64,000 nt of DNA from Mycolicibacterium parafortuitum. Lineage in GTDB: Bacteria; Actinomycetota; Actinomycetes; Mycobacteriales; Mycobacteriaceae. How positions within the stretch are numbered: the first letter of the stretch is position 1; every line of letters starts with the position of its first letter. The notes under the pieces were generated by a model. It did not search any database. It saw only the letters and a list, made by a program, of their open reading frames with translations, and was not told the DNA's origin. Shown here piece by piece: positions 35,709-49,342 of the stretch. Made by a program: the position numbers and the translations under genes. The stretch lies in NCBI RefSeq assembly GCF_010725485.1, contig NZ_AP022598.1, forward strand, positions 806,001 to 870,000, given 5' to 3'.

Positions 35709-35759
35709 TCTTGAACCGACCGCCGTAGAGATCGAGACCAGGATGAGGTCCGCGCAGAC

Positions 35760-37075
35760 GTGACTGTGGAGTTGGCGCACCCGTCGACCGAACCTCTCGC
35801 GTCGCGCTCTCCGACCGGGTCGTCGCATCCGCGGTGGTGGTTTCTGTGGACCACCCCGGGCCGGATCCTGACCATCGGCCTGGTGCTCGCCGCGCTGGTG
35901 ATCGCCAGCGCGTTCGCGACCTCGACCACCATCAACGACCGCCAGCAGGCGCTGACGACGGTGCTCAACCACACCGAGCCGCTGGCGTTCGCCGCGGGCC
36001 AGTTGTACACCACGCTGTCGGTCGCCGACGCCGCCGCGGCCACCGCGTTCATCGCGGGGTCGGAGCCACGCCCGGTCCGGCAGCGCTACGAGCAGGCCAT
36101 CACCGATGCGTCGGTCGCGGTGACGCGCGCCTCCAGCGGGTTGACCGAGGAGCAGCTGGTGCAGTTGCTCGGCCGCATCAACGCTCGGCTGGCCGTCTAC
36201 ACCGGGCTGGTGGAGACCGCCAGGACCAACAACCGGGCGGGCAACCCGGTCGGTTCGTCGTACCTGTCCGAGGCGTCGGCGTTGATGCAGCAGCAGATCC
36301 TGCCCGACGCGCAGCGGCTCTACGAGGAGACCTCGGCGCGGGTGGACGCCGAGACCACGGCGTCGACGCGCATCCCGATCCCGGTGATCCTGGTGGTGAC
36401 CGCGACCTTGCTGTTCGGCGTGTTCGCCAACCGCTGGCTGGCCAAGCGGACCCGGCGCCGGGTCAACGTCGGCTTCGTCGCCGGCGGTCTGGCGGTGCTG
36501 ATCATGCTGATCTGGGTCGGCACCGCGCTGATCATCTCGACCGCCGACAGCCGCAGCGCCAAGGAGACCGCCGCCGAGTCCCTCAAGACGGTGACCTCGC
36601 TGGCGATCACCGCGCAGCAGGCCCGTGCCGACGAGACCCTGGCGCTGATCCGCCGCGGTGACGAGGACATCCGCAAGCAGTCCTACTACCAGCGCATCGA
36701 CGATATGAAGGAACAGTTGGCGCGCTACGTCGCGCGCGACGACTCGATCGACAAGACCGATCTGGCCGACGCCGCGCAGCTGTTGGACCGCTGGCGCGCC
36801 GCCGACGACCGGATCACCGCCTACATCGCGGTGGGCAACTATCAGGCCGCGACGCGGGTGGCGCTCGGAACCGGTGAGGACGACGCGACGCCGGCGTTCA
36901 ACAAACTCGACGAGGCGCTGACGAAGGGCATCGACCAGAGCCGCTCCCAGCTGCGCAGCGACATCGTCAACGCGCGGCGTGTGCTGTCGGGCGCGACGGT
37001 CGGCGCCGCGCTGCTGTCGGTGGTGGCGGCGGTCGCGGTGGCGCTGGGGATCTGGCCACGACTGAACGAGTACAG

Positions 37076-37079
<4 letters not shown>
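35760..37079 (+). CDS. glnX: GlnX, membrane protein of the PknG amino-acid-sensing pathway
   Basis: 439 residues, exactly the length I recall for Rv0412c. Helices lie at about 33-53, 200-218, 233-254 and 405-430. Between the first two is an extracytoplasmic helical sensor-like region (TTINDRQQALTTVLNHTEPL). A second helical domain (about 255-400) sits between the last two helices. In mycobacteria GlnX connects the lipoprotein GlnH outside with the kinase PknG inside. It starts with GTG, and the stop overlaps the glnH ATG. No kinase or HAMP motif is obvious. Confidence 0.92.
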
Positions 37080-40389
<3,310 letters not shown>

Positions 40390-40400
40390 CCGCAACCCCG

Positions 40401-40424
40401 CAGCAACGACGGAATCCGTTGCTG
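40401..40424 (+). terminator. Hairpin after pknG
   Basis: CAGCAACG pairs perfectly with CGTTGCTG around an 8-nt loop that itself can pair (ACGGA/TCCGT). It begins 12 nt after the pknG stop. There is no U tract, as is usual for mycobacterial hairpin terminators, so termination is plausible rather than certain. Confidence 0.5.
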
Positions 40425-40505
40425 ACCGCCGGCAACCCTGCGCACCGCCCCGGCGATCCCCGGCAATAAGCGCCCGTTCCACCCGAAAACAGCAGGTGAG
40501 AGTAC

Positions 40506-40598
40506 ATGGATGGAATTCGTTTCGGTATATGGCCATGGCACGGATTCCGTAGTAATGTGACCCCACCACCTACGGTGACGTCATCGGCGCAGCTTTGA
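40506..40598 (+). CDS. Possible 30-codon ORF or leader peptide before the STAS gene
   Basis: An ATG preceded at good spacing by AGGTGAG opens a 30-codon frame (starts MDGIRFGIWPWHGF, ends in TVTSSAQL). It lies in the 278-bp gap between pknG and the STAS gene, which is more AT-rich than the surrounding coding DNA. It has no recognised homologue. It could be a real small protein, a leader peptide or chance. The rest of the gap holds the pknG hairpin and presumably the STAS promoter. Confidence 0.25.
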   Translation: MDGIRFGIWPWHGFRSNVTPPPTVTSSAQL

Positions 40599-40667
40599 GA
40601 AAACTAGGGCCGATCCCCTTGACCTCACCCGCAGTACGAATCCGCGTTCGTCTGAGGGGAACTCCAT

Positions 40668-41126
40668 ATGTCTGCCTTCGAACCCCCACTCCCGGCAGGT
40701 ACACAGCGGGTATTCCGGCCGGATCCGACGTCGTTCGAACTCCGTGAAGAGCACCACCGCGCGACCCTCTCGGCGTGCGAGCTGCCGCCGACCACGGTGT
40801 TGGTGACCATCCACGGCGAGATCGACGCGACGAACAGCATGGCGCTGGCGCGCTACATCGAGAAGCGGATCGGGGACGCCCGCAAACTCATCGTCGACCT
40901 GCAGACCGTCGAGTTCTTCGCCGCATCCGGATTTGCCGCGCTATCGAACATCAACGTCGTGTGCGCCCGCCGCGGGGTTCGATGGCGACTGCTGGCGGGC
41001 CCGCATGTGCGGCGGCTGCTCACCATCTGCGACCCCGACCGCGAGCTACCCGTCGCCAAGGCCAGCGCGAAGTACTCCCGCACACGCCCGAGCGATCGCA
41101 AGCTCCTCGTCGGTGGGTATCACTAG
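40668..41126 (+). CDS. STAS-domain anti-anti-sigma-like protein
   Basis: 152 residues. A 35-residue N-terminal tail precedes a STAS domain: [40 protein letters not shown] with the Ser that is phosphorylated in SpoIIAA-type proteins, then [19 protein letters not shown]. It probably binds an anti-sigma or other partner in an unphosphorylated state; no partner is encoded nearby. A TGAGGGGAA ribosome site precedes the ATG. Its last 81 nt are antisense to the end of ackA. Confidence 0.85.
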   Translation: MSAFEPPLPAGTQRVFRPDPTSFELREEHHRATLSACELPPTTVLVTIHGEIDATNSMALARYIEKRIGDARKLIVDLQTVEFFAASGFAALSNINVVCARRGVRWRLLAGPHVRRLLTICDPDRELPVAKASAKYSRTRPSDRKLLVGGYH

Positions 41127-42206
41127 CACCGTCGTCGGGGCGCCGTCGGGTGAGATGCGGCGCGCGGTCCTGCCGGGGCTGGCGTTGAGGTGCTCGTCGA
41201 GTTCGACGCCGAACGCGGTGAGTCCCGACAGCGCGTCGCGCCGGACCGCGGCATCGTTCTCCCCCACGCCGGCGGTGAACGTGATCACGTCCGCCGAGCC
41301 GAGTACCGCCAGATACGCGCCGATGTACTTGCGCAGCCGGTGGATGTACACGTCATAGGCCAAACGTGCTGCGCTGTCGCCGGATTCGATGCGCCGGTGC
41401 AGCTCCCGGAAGTCGATCTCACCGCCGAGGCCCCGCACGCCCGAGCGGCGGTTGAGCATCGACTCGATGTCCTCGACGCTCATCCCGGCCTCCCGCCACA
41501 GGTAGAAGATCACCCCGGGATCGACATCACCGGACCGGGTTCCCATCACCAGGCCCTCCATCGGGGTCAGCCCCATCGAGGTCTCCACCGGCCGGCCGCC
41601 GACGATCGCCGACACCGACGCGCCGTTGCCGAGGTGCAGCACGATCTGGCTCAGCGACTCGAGCGGGGCGCCGAGGAATGCCGCGGCCTGCTCGCTGACG
41701 TACTGATGCGAGGTGCCGTGGAAGCCGTAGCGCCGAACCTTCCAGGTGCGGGCCAGGTCGGCGTCGATGGCATAGGTGGCGGCGGCCGGCGGCAGGTCGT
41801 GGAAGAACGCGGTGTCGAAGACCGCGACGTGCGGCAGGTCGGGCAGCGCCTTGCGGGCGACCTCGATCCCGAGGATGGCGGGCGGATTGTGCAGCGGCGC
41901 AAGCGGAGAGATCTCCTTGAGCCGCGCGATCAGCGCGTCGCCGACGACCGTGGGTTGGTACAGCTCCGGCCCGCCGTGGACCACGCGGTGCCCGACCGCG
42001 ACCAGCCCGAGGTCGTCGAGCCGGTGCCCGTCGGCGGCCAGGGATTCGAACACCGCCTCCATCGCCGCCGCGTGATCGGGCACCGAGCCCTCGTCGCCGA
42101 TCCGCTCGACGATGCCGTCGGCGATCAGCACTCCCGAATCGGGTTCGAGCACAGCGAATTTCACCGAGGACGAGCCCGAGTTCAGTACCAGTACCGTGCG
42201 ACTCAT
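41046..42206 (-). CDS. ackA: Acetate kinase
   Basis: 386 residues. [20 protein letters not shown] (phosphate 1), [56 protein letters not shown] and [15 protein letters not shown] are all present. It interconverts acetyl phosphate and acetate with ADP/ATP. It follows pta in an ATGA overlap, the usual Pta-AckA pair. The C-terminus carries about 12 residues beyond the conserved TDEELAIAR end, which create the overlap with the STAS gene. Confidence 0.96.
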   Translation of the reverse strand: MSRTVLVLNSGSSSVKFAVLEPDSGVLIADGIVERIGDEGSVPDHAAAMEAVFESLAADGHRLDDLGLVAVGHRVVHGGPELYQPTVVGDALIARLKEISPLAPLHNPPAILGIEVARKALPDLPHVAVFDTAFFHDLPPAAATYAIDADLARTWKVRRYGFHGTSHQYVSEQAAAFLGAPLESLSQIVLHLGNGASVSAIVGGRPVETSMGLTPMEGLVMGTRSGDVDPGVIFYLWREAGMSVEDIESMLNRRSGVRGLGGEIDFRELHRRIESGDSAARLAYDVYIHRLRKYIGAYLAVLGSADVITFTAGVGENDAAVRRDALSGLTAFGVELDEHLNASPGRTARRISPDGAPTTVLVIPTDEELAIARACAGVLRAGLGDG

Positions 42207-44293
42207 CGTGGGTCCCCCTGTGCCTGGATCGCGGTGATGGCCACCGTGTTGACGATGTCCTCGACCAGCGCCCCGCGGGACAGGTCGTTGACCGGCTTGT
42301 TCAACCCCTGTAGCACCGGACCGATGGCGATCGCGCCTGCGCTGCGCTGCACCGCCTTGTAGGTGTTGTTGCCGGTGTTGAGGTCGGGGAAGATCAGTAC
42401 GGTCGCGCGCCCGGCCACCGGGGAGTCCGGCATCTTCGTCTCGGCGACCGACGGTTCGACCGCGGCGTCGTACTGGATCGGGCCCTCCACCGGCAGGTCG
42501 GGTTCCCGGGAGCGCACGAGTTCGGTTGCCTCCCGGACCTTGTCGACGTCTGCTCCGGTGCCGGATGTGCCGGTGGAGTACGACAGCATCGCGACTCGGG
42601 GCTCGATTCCGAACCGCGCCGCGGTGCGTGCCGAGGAGATCGCGATGTCGGCGAGTTGTTCGGCGGTCGGGTCGGGCACGATCGCGCAGTCGCCGTAGGC
42701 GAGCACCTCGTGGGCCAGGCACATCAGGAAGATGCTGGAGACCGTGGAGACACCGGGCACGGTGCGGATGATCTCGAACGCGGGCCGGATGGTGTGCGCG
42801 GTGGTGTGCCGGGCGCCCGAGACCATGCCGTCGACCATGTCGTTGTGCACCAGCATGGTGCCGAAATACGAGACATCATGCATGATCTCGCGGGCACGGT
42901 CGACGGTGACGCCCTTGTGCTTGCGCAACTCGGCGTACTGCTCGGCGAACCGGTCGCACAGCTCGCTGGTCTTCGGGTTCAGCACGTCGGCCGCCGAAAG
43001 GTCCACGCCGAGTTCGGCGGCGCGGGCCCGCACCTGGTTCTCCTCGCCGAGGATGGTCAGCTCCGCCACCGAGCGTTGCAGCAGCCGGCCCGCGGCCTTC
43101 AGGATCCGGTCGTCGTCGCCTTCGGGCAGCACGATCCGTTTGCGGTCCGCACGGGCCCGGTCCAGCAGCTGGTAGGTGAACATCTGCGGGGTGACCACGG
43201 ACGGGATCGGGATGGACAGCTGCGTCAGCAGATCCGCGGTGTCGACGTGTTCGTCCATCAGCGTCAGCGCGGTGTCGATCTTGCGCTGGGACGACGAGGT
43301 CACCCGGCCGCGGGTCGCGGCGACCCGGCTGGCCGTCTCGAAGGTGCCCAGGCCCGTCGCGATGATCGGCAGTCGCTGCCCCAGCCCCGAGACGAGTTTG
43401 TCGATCGCCGGGTGCAGCGCGAGGCCGCCGTTGAGGATCACCGCGGACAGCGACGGGAACCCGTCGGCCGAGTGGGCGGACAGAACGGCGAGCAGGACAT
43501 CGGAGCGGTCGCCGGGGGTGATCACGGCGACGCCCTCGGTCAGGCGTTCGAGCACGTGTTCGGCCGTCATCCCGGCCACCAGCACGTCGAGCACCTCACG
43601 GTGCAGCATCTCCTTGTCGCCCTGCACCACGGTGCCGTCGACGGCGACCCGCAGTTCGGCCACCGACGGCGCGACCAGCAGGGGCTCCTCGGGTAGCACG
43701 TAGCTGCGCGGTTCGATCCGCTGCAGCGCCGCGCGCACCTCGGCCAGCTGGGCCGGGTCGCATCGGTTGGCGACCACGGCCGCGGTGTGGGCGTGCTGCT
43801 CGGCGATCTCGGCGACACAGACCTCGGCGACCTGGGCGACCCGCTCGGGTGTGCGCCCCTGCGCCTTCACCGCGAGTACCACCGGGGCGCCCAGGTTGGC
43901 GGCGATGCGCGCGTTGACCGAAAGCTCGCTGGGCGCGGCGACGTCGGTGTAGTCGCTGCCGACCACCAGCACCGCGTCGCACTGGTCGGCGACGCGGTGG
44001 TAGCGGTCGACGATCTCTGCGAGCGCTGCGTCGAAGTCCTCGTGGAGCTGCTGGTAGGTGACGCCGACGCAGTCCTCGTACGGCAGGCCGGCGGTGGTGT
44101 GGTCGAGCAGCATCTCCAGGATGTAGTCGCGGTCCTCGCCGTCGTCGCGGGTGATGGGCCGGAACACCCCGACCCTGGCGACGTTCGCCGCGAGCCGGTG
44201 CAGAATGCCCAGCGCGATGGTCGATTTCCCGGTGTCGCCCTCGGGCGACGCCACATAGATGGCGGAGATGGTCGCCTTCGCAGCTTCAGGCAC
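42203..44293 (-). CDS. pta: Phosphate acetyltransferase (long form)
   Basis: 696 residues in three parts: an N-terminal dethiobiotin-synthetase-like P-loop domain ([20 protein letters not shown]), a central DRTGG domain (about 215-330), and the C-terminal catalytic PTA_PTB domain ([20 protein letters not shown] to the end, with [20 protein letters not shown] and [16 protein letters not shown]). It transfers acetyl between CoA and phosphate. GTG start. Syntenic with Rv0408; in M. tuberculosis fgd1 would be next, but here a polysaccharide operon intervenes. Confidence 0.96.
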   Translation of the reverse strand: MPEAAKATISAIYVASPEGDTGKSTIALGILHRLAANVARVGVFRPITRDDGEDRDYILEMLLDHTTAGLPYEDCVGVTYQQLHEDFDAALAEIVDRYHRVADQCDAVLVVGSDYTDVAAPSELSVNARIAANLGAPVVLAVKAQGRTPERVAQVAEVCVAEIAEQHAHTAAVVANRCDPAQLAEVRAALQRIEPRSYVLPEEPLLVAPSVAELRVAVDGTVVQGDKEMLHREVLDVLVAGMTAEHVLERLTEGVAVITPGDRSDVLLAVLSAHSADGFPSLSAVILNGGLALHPAIDKLVSGLGQRLPIIATGLGTFETASRVAATRGRVTSSSQRKIDTALTLMDEHVDTADLLTQLSIPIPSVVTPQMFTYQLLDRARADRKRIVLPEGDDDRILKAAGRLLQRSVAELTILGEENQVRARAAELGVDLSAADVLNPKTSELCDRFAEQYAELRKHKGVTVDRAREIMHDVSYFGTMLVHNDMVDGMVSGARHTTAHTIRPAFEIIRTVPGVSTVSSIFLMCLAHEVLAYGDCAIVPDPTAEQLADIAISSARTAARFGIEPRVAMLSYSTGTSGTGADVDKVREATELVRSREPDLPVEGPIQYDAAVEPSVAETKMPDSPVAGRATVLIFPDLNTGNNTYKAVQRSAGAIAIGPVLQGLNKPVNDLSRGALVEDIVNTVAITAIQAQGDPR

Positions 44294-44515
44294 AGCTCAA
44301 GCGTGCCAAAGTCTGCCGCGCACCGCACCATCCGCCCGGCAGGTGCAGATATGGCAAAAGTACTCGAGTCCCATCCGAGACAGTTTCGTTACACGTTCAC
44401 GCGATGTGAGCAATTCCATAGACTCAAATTGACAAACTCGACAAAACTTGTTGCGGTCAAAAGAGCAGGCATGACATGATCTCTAACCACCACACCTCGC
44501 GGAAATCGGCGGCCG
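44294..44515. other. Divergent intergenic region, AT-rich
   Basis: This 222-bp region between pta (minus) and the polysaccharide operon (plus) is clearly richer in A and T than its surroundings. It holds a TTGACA (44429-44434), a short dyad ACAA-AAC-TTGT just after it, and TGTGAGCAATTCCA near 44405 that resembles half of a CRP-type site. No -10 sits at the correct distance from the TTGACA, so I do not assign a promoter. Confidence 0.4.
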
Positions 44516-46000
44516 ATGACAACTACAGCAAATTTTGAGCGTTCCGTAGGCGTTCTAGGCAATGCCGATACGCTCACAATCAGCAACGCGTTGCACCGGA
44601 CGAATCGGGCCAGGCAACGGATCCAGATCCGGTGGGGGTACCGGAGCCGCCTGCTGGCCGTCGTAGCTCTGGTCGCGATCGCGTACGGCTCGGACTACGT
44701 TCACCTCGTCGGCGACGCGCTGGCCGGGTCCCGCACTCCGTTGCTGGCGCTGACCCCGCTGCTCGCATTGCTGGTGGCCACCGGCTACCGCCGGCCGCCC
44801 GACGGCGTGAACGACAACGAGTCCGACTGGTTGTTCGTCGCAATCCTGGGGATCATCGGCTTCGCCGGCATCGCACTGGTCACCGCGCGGTTCGAGGCGC
44901 TCGCCGCGGTGTGGCGGCTGGATCTGATGGGCGCGGTGCTCTGGGCTGTCTGCGCGTCGGTCATCCTGCTCGGAGCCCGGCACACCCAGCGGATGTGGCG
45001 AGTGTGGTTGTTCGCGGCGATCAGTGCGACCCCGGTGCCGTTCACCCTCGCCGCGGGCGCGCTCGGCGGCTCGGACACCGCCAACGTCGCCGTGAGCGTG
45101 TGCTTCGGCGCCACGGCGGTGTATCTGGCCGGGGCGCGGGCACCGCGGCCGAAGCGGCTGCTGGCCGCCGCTGCGTCGCTGGCACTCGGCTGGCTCACGG
45201 CAACCCTGCTGATCGACGCGCTGCCGCTGTTCGGTGTCACCGCGATCGCCGCGCTCGGGGTACCGGTGCTCGTCCACGTCGGTATGCGCCGGTGGATCGG
45301 CACCGGGGCCGATACGGGCCCGCTGGAGTCCTACCCGGCCCGGTCGTGGCGCTCGCTGCTCGCACTGCCCGTGCTGGCGCTGGTGGTCGGGTTCGCGCAC
45401 ACCTCCGCACCGACGGACACCGAGCCGCCGGTTGCCCAGGCCGACTGGGTGCGCTCGGCGGGTCTGTTCGACGCCCGCGAGCTCAGCGAAGTCCAGCACT
45501 ACCTTGGTGGTGACGCCGACTACGTCCGGTACGCGGTGCCCGCCGGCGCCGGGATGCCCGCCGCCGCCGTCGACGTGATCACCATGCCCAGCCTCGCGGC
45601 GCTGCACGACCACCACAGCACCGTCTGGTACCCGACGACGCGCCCGCTGAACTTCACCGCGGCACCGCCGCTGACGGCCGGGGCGCCGGTCGAGGTGCGT
45701 GCCGTCTACAGCAACGCCGACACCGCGATCGACAGCACCACCCCGCACTGGTACGCGCTGACCTGGGACTGGCACAGCGACGCCGGCTACCAGCGGGTCA
45801 CCGTCGTGGTGAACCAGGACACCGCGGGCGGCGAACCGCCCGCCCCGCAGCCGATGACTGTCACCGACACCCTGGTCAGCCCCGCCCTGTGGATCGGCAG
45901 GCAGCAGGCCGAGGGGCAGGGCCGCGTCGACGACCTCGTGGTGCGCCGAGCCACCGAGGTCGCTGACAGCCTGCTGGCGCACCTCGTCACCCGTGCATAG
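44516..46000 (+). CDS. Polytopic membrane protein with extracytoplasmic C-terminal domain
   Basis: 494 residues. About nine helices occupy residues 45-280. A soluble domain at about 295-494 follows, with repeated acidic/aromatic strands (STTPHWYALTWDWHSDAGYQ) and a helical end (DLVVRRATEVADSLLAHLV). The order helices then outside domain, placed first in an exopolysaccharide operon, recalls exosortase/EpsI-type proteins. However, the catalytic Cys of exosortases is not seen, so the resemblance is only architectural. Its stop overlaps the GTG of the glycosyltransferase gene. No close family is recognised. Confidence 0.6.
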   Translation: MTTTANFERSVGVLGNADTLTISNALHRTNRARQRIQIRWGYRSRLLAVVALVAIAYGSDYVHLVGDALAGSRTPLLALTPLLALLVATGYRRPPDGVNDNESDWLFVAILGIIGFAGIALVTARFEALAAVWRLDLMGAVLWAVCASVILLGARHTQRMWRVWLFAAISATPVPFTLAAGALGGSDTANVAVSVCFGATAVYLAGARAPRPKRLLAAAASLALGWLTATLLIDALPLFGVTAIAALGVPVLVHVGMRRWIGTGADTGPLESYPARSWRSLLALPVLALVVGFAHTSAPTDTEPPVAQADWVRSAGLFDARELSEVQHYLGGDADYVRYAVPAGAGMPAAAVDVITMPSLAALHDHHSTVWYPTTRPLNFTAAPPLTAGAPVEVRAVYSNADTAIDSTTPHWYALTWDWHSDAGYQRVTVVVNQDTAGGEPPAPQPMTVTDTLVSPALWIGRQQAEGQGRVDDLVVRRATEVADSLLAHLVTRA

Positions 46001-47423
46001 CTACACCCCAGGAAGTCAACTACCCGAACACTTCTCGGCGCGGAAGGTTTTCGACGGGGCGTTCCTGCTCGTCGGCGGCGCCGCGCTCGCGGCAGGCGTC
46101 GTGGCCGCGTTTCTGGCACCCGAGGCCGTCCTGCCGATAGTGACCACCGTGCTCGCGGCGCTGTATCTGGCCTCGACGATCGACCGGCACTGGCTGCTGC
46201 TGCGGGGACTGCGGGCGCCGAGCATGATCACCATCAGCGACGAGCGGGCGCGCGCGATCCCCGACGACGAGCTGCCCGTGTACACGGTGCTGCTGCCGGT
46301 CTACAACGAGCCTTCGATCGTGCACAACCTGATCGAAGGCGTCGGCAGACTCGAATATCCGAAGGACAAGCTGGAGATCCTGCTCCTCGTCGAGGAGGAC
46401 GACATCGCGACGCAGCGCGCGATGGAGGGCGTCGAACTCGAATCGGTTCGGGTGGTGCGGGTGCCGCACAGCGAACCGAAGACCAAACCCAAGGCGTGCA
46501 ACTACGGGATGGCCTCCCCCGGACTGCGCGGCGAGATGGTCACCATCTACGACGCCGAGGACATTCCCGATCCCCTCCAGCTGCGCAAGGCCGTCGCGGC
46601 CTTCGCCGATCTGCCGCCCCAAGTCGGGTGCCTGCAGGCCAGGCTCGGTTACTTCAACGAGAAGCAGAACCTGCTGACGCGCTGGTTCTCCCTGGAGTAC
46701 GACCAGTGGTTCGGAATCATGCTGCCCGCGGTGCAGGCCGCCGGGTGTGTGATCCCGCTGGGCGGTACCTCCAACCACATGCACACCGGCGTGCTGCGCG
46801 CCATCGGCGGCTGGGACGAGTTCAACGTCACCGAGGACGCCGACCTGGGGGTCCGGCTCGCCCGGCATGGCTACCACACCCGGATCCTGGACTCGGTGAC
46901 CCTCGAAGAGGCGAACTCCGATGTGCTGAACTGGATTCGGCAGCGCTCCCGGTGGTACAAGGGCTACCTGCAGACGATGCTCGTGCACCTGCGCCAGCCG
47001 GTGACCCTGTGGTCCGAGATCGGCGGCAAGGGCATCCTGCGGTTGATCAACATGACCGGTGCGGTGCCTATCGTCAACGTGATCAACCTGCTGTTCTGGT
47101 CCACGATGGCGACCTGGGTCCTCGGACGGCCCCATCTGATCGAGATGGCGTTCCCGTCGCTGACCTACTACACCTACCTCGTCATGTACCTTGTGGGAGC
47201 GCCACTTTCGGTCTACATCGGATTGATCGTCGTACAACGGCTGGACAAACCGTATCTGTGGTGGGCAGCGGCGCTGATCCCGCTGTACTGGATGCTGCAG
47301 TCGATCGCCGCGATGAAGGCGATCTTCCAGCTGCTGACCCGACCTCACTTCTGGGAGAAGACCGTGCACGGACTGTCCTCGACTCATCCCGCGCCGCTGG
47401 CGCACAGCGGGAGGGAACTCTGA
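45993..47423 (+). CDS. Family 2 glycosyltransferase, cellulose-synthase-like
   Basis: 476 residues. Two N-terminal helices (about 23-65) precede a cytoplasmic GT2 domain: VYTVLLPVYNEPSIVHNLIE, IYDAEDIPDP with Asp187 and Asp190, TEDADLG (Asp282, Asp284) and the processive-synthase motif Q317-R-S-R-W321. Four to five helices follow (about 350-450). The layout is that of inverting processive polysaccharide synthases (BcsA-like), without a PilZ domain. The GTG start overlaps the upstream stop; the stop overlaps the next ATG (TGATG). The product polymer cannot be told from sequence. Confidence 0.88.
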   Translation: MHSYTPGSQLPEHFSARKVFDGAFLLVGGAALAAGVVAAFLAPEAVLPIVTTVLAALYLASTIDRHWLLLRGLRAPSMITISDERARAIPDDELPVYTVLLPVYNEPSIVHNLIEGVGRLEYPKDKLEILLLVEEDDIATQRAMEGVELESVRVVRVPHSEPKTKPKACNYGMASPGLRGEMVTIYDAEDIPDPLQLRKAVAAFADLPPQVGCLQARLGYFNEKQNLLTRWFSLEYDQWFGIMLPAVQAAGCVIPLGGTSNHMHTGVLRAIGGWDEFNVTEDADLGVRLARHGYHTRILDSVTLEEANSDVLNWIRQRSRWYKGYLQTMLVHLRQPVTLWSEIGGKGILRLINMTGAVPIVNVINLLFWSTMATWVLGRPHLIEMAFPSLTYYTYLVMYLVGAPLSVYIGLIVVQRLDKPYLWWAAALIPLYWMLQSIAAMKAIFQLLTRPHFWEKTVHGLSSTHPAPLAHSGREL

Positions 47424-49342
47424 TGCCCGACTGGCGTTCCGCAGCCGCGTCCGTCCTCGTCGCCGGCGCGCTGGCACTCGGCGGCGGCATCCCGCACGCG
47501 TCCGCGGCGCCGCCCGAGCGCAACGCCGCGACACCGGCACCGCCGCGCGAGATCTCGTGGACCCAGCTGGGTCTGCCCCGAGAACTGGCGCTCACCGGGG
47601 CCAACCATCTGACCGAGGTGTCGGTGCCCGTGCCCACCGGTGTGACGCCCGCGGTGCTCACCGGCCTGATCGGCTCGGTGGTCAACACCACCGACGCGCG
47701 GCTCGACGTCCTCGATTCCCGCGGCGTCACGCTGGCCAGCGTCAAGGTCGGCGGCAACTCGACCACGACACCGCTGCGCGTCGACATGTCCAGGGCCGCA
47801 GTGGTCGACGGCAGGGCGCCGCTGAGGTTCGCGATCCGGGACGCCGGCACGTCCGCCGACAGCTGCACCCGCCCGCCGTCACTGGTGGTCAGTGAACTGG
47901 CCAGCGCCTATTCCCGGGCCACCCCGGACCCGACCACGGTGGCCGATTTCCTGCCCGCGTTCATCGACGGCATCACCATCCACGTCGGCCCGAACCCGAC
48001 GGACGCCCAGACCCAGGCCGCGCTGAGTCTGGTTGCGGCCCTGACGCATCTGTACCAACCCATCCCGGTCCGCATCGACGTCGACGTCAGCGACGATGTC
48101 CCGGTCCCGGGCCCCGACGTCCGGGTGATCACGCTGCGCGAGGGCAAGGACCCGAGCGTCGTGCTCAAGAACCCGGGCACGCCGCGCGCGGTCCTGGTGA
48201 TCACCGGTGACGGCGACGACCTGGTGCGCCAGGTGTCGCTGTTCGACGACCGGCGCTTCGCGATCGCGCAGACCGACTTCGCGAAGACGCTGTCGGCCAC
48301 CGACCGCAGCCCGACCACCACCACCCTGCAGACGTTCGATCAGCTCGGCATCGCCGGCGACATCGCGGTGCAGGGCAAGTCGACGCTCTACGCGGGATTC
48401 GACGCCGGCGCGTTCGGCGTCGGCTCGATCACCAACGCGAAGGTCCACCTGAAGGCCGATTACACGCCGGTCGTCGGAGGAACGGCCTCGGTGGTGATCC
48501 GGTCGGGCTCCACCGTCCTGGCCACCCGCGTGCTCGACGAGTCCGGAGTCCTCGACGTCACCGGTGATGTCCCGGCCGAGTCGATCACGTCGAAAGTCGG
48601 TATGGCCCTGGAGATCCAGTACGTGCCGGATCAGGATTGCGCGCCGCTGGACAACACGCTGCGGTTCGTCATCGACCCGAGCTCCACCGTCGAGGTGACC
48701 CCGGGCAGCAAGAACCGCGGCGGTTTCCAGGTGCTGCCGATGGCGTTCGCCCCGGAGTTCGACGTGGCCATCGAGTCACCGCAGCAGCTGAGGTTCGCCG
48801 CCGACGTCGTCAACCTGATGGCCCAGCGCTCCAGCGTCATCCTGCGGCCGCACCTGAGCACCCTTGCCGAGTCGGCGAATTCGCAGGCCGGCCTGCTCGC
48901 GGTCGGCTCCGGGGAGAACCTCACGGCCGCCGGACTGGTGGGACCGCTGATGCCCGGCGCCGCGAACTCGGTGGACATCGACGGCACCAGCGTGATCGAT
49001 GTCAATGGCGAGGTCGGTGTGGTGCAGGCCTTCACCCACAACGACCGCACGGTGCTGGCGGTCACCGGCAGCGGCGACTGGGCCGCGGTGGACGCGAGCC
49101 TGGACTACATCCGTGGGCTGCCCGACCGATGGTCATCGCTGACCGGTGACGTGGTGGCCGCAGGTCCGGACAACGAACCGGTCAATCTGACGCTGCGCGA
49201 GGGCGTCGCGCTGGTCAACGAGTACCCCGGCGACGGCTGGAAGTGGTGGGCCGTGGGTTCGGCGGCGGCCGTCGGCGCCGGTGTCCTCATCGGCGCCGGG
49301 TTCCTGATCGCCCGACGCCGGCGCCCACCCGTCATCCCGTGA
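47423..49342 (+). CDS. BcsB-like exported, membrane-anchored protein
   Basis: 639 residues: signal peptide (cleavage near ASAAPP, about 29), a large extracytoplasmic region rich in beta strands, and a single C-terminal helix (about 612-632) followed by ARRRR. In Gram-negative bacteria BcsB has exactly this design (signal peptide, carbohydrate-binding and flavodoxin-like repeats, tail anchor) and guides the growing glucan from BcsA. Position directly after the synthase and TGATG coupling support the same relationship. Similarity to BcsB is inferred from design and context; by eye I cannot align individual domains. Confidence 0.65.
   Translation: MPDWRSAAASVLVAGALALGGGIPHASAAPPERNAATPAPPREISWTQLGLPRELALTGANHLTEVSVPVPTGVTPAVLTGLIGSVVNTTDARLDVLDSRGVTLASVKVGGNSTTTPLRVDMSRAAVVDGRAPLRFAIRDAGTSADSCTRPPSLVVSELASAYSRATPDPTTVADFLPAFIDGITIHVGPNPTDAQTQAALSLVAALTHLYQPIPVRIDVDVSDDVPVPGPDVRVITLREGKDPSVVLKNPGTPRAVLVITGDGDDLVRQVSLFDDRRFAIAQTDFAKTLSATDRSPTTTTLQTFDQLGIAGDIAVQGKSTLYAGFDAGAFGVGSITNAKVHLKADYTPVVGGTASVVIRSGSTVLATRVLDESGVLDVTGDVPAESITSKVGMALEIQYVPDQDCAPLDNTLRFVIDPSSTVEVTPGSKNRGGFQVLPMAFAPEFDVAIESPQQLRFAADVVNLMAQRSSVILRPHLSTLAESANSQAGLLAVGSGENLTAAGLVGPLMPGAANSVDIDGTSVIDVNGEVGVVQAFTHNDRTVLAVTGSGDWAAVDASLDYIRGLPDRWSSLTGDVVAAGPDNEPVNLTLREGVALVNEYPGDGWKWWAVGSAAAVGAGVLIGAGFLIARRRRPPVIP

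Noticed and set aside
40500..40667. SigF-type promoter before the STAS gene
   Set aside because: I looked for GTTT-N16-GGGTA spacing; GTTTC is present near 40519 but no GGGTA lies at the right distance.
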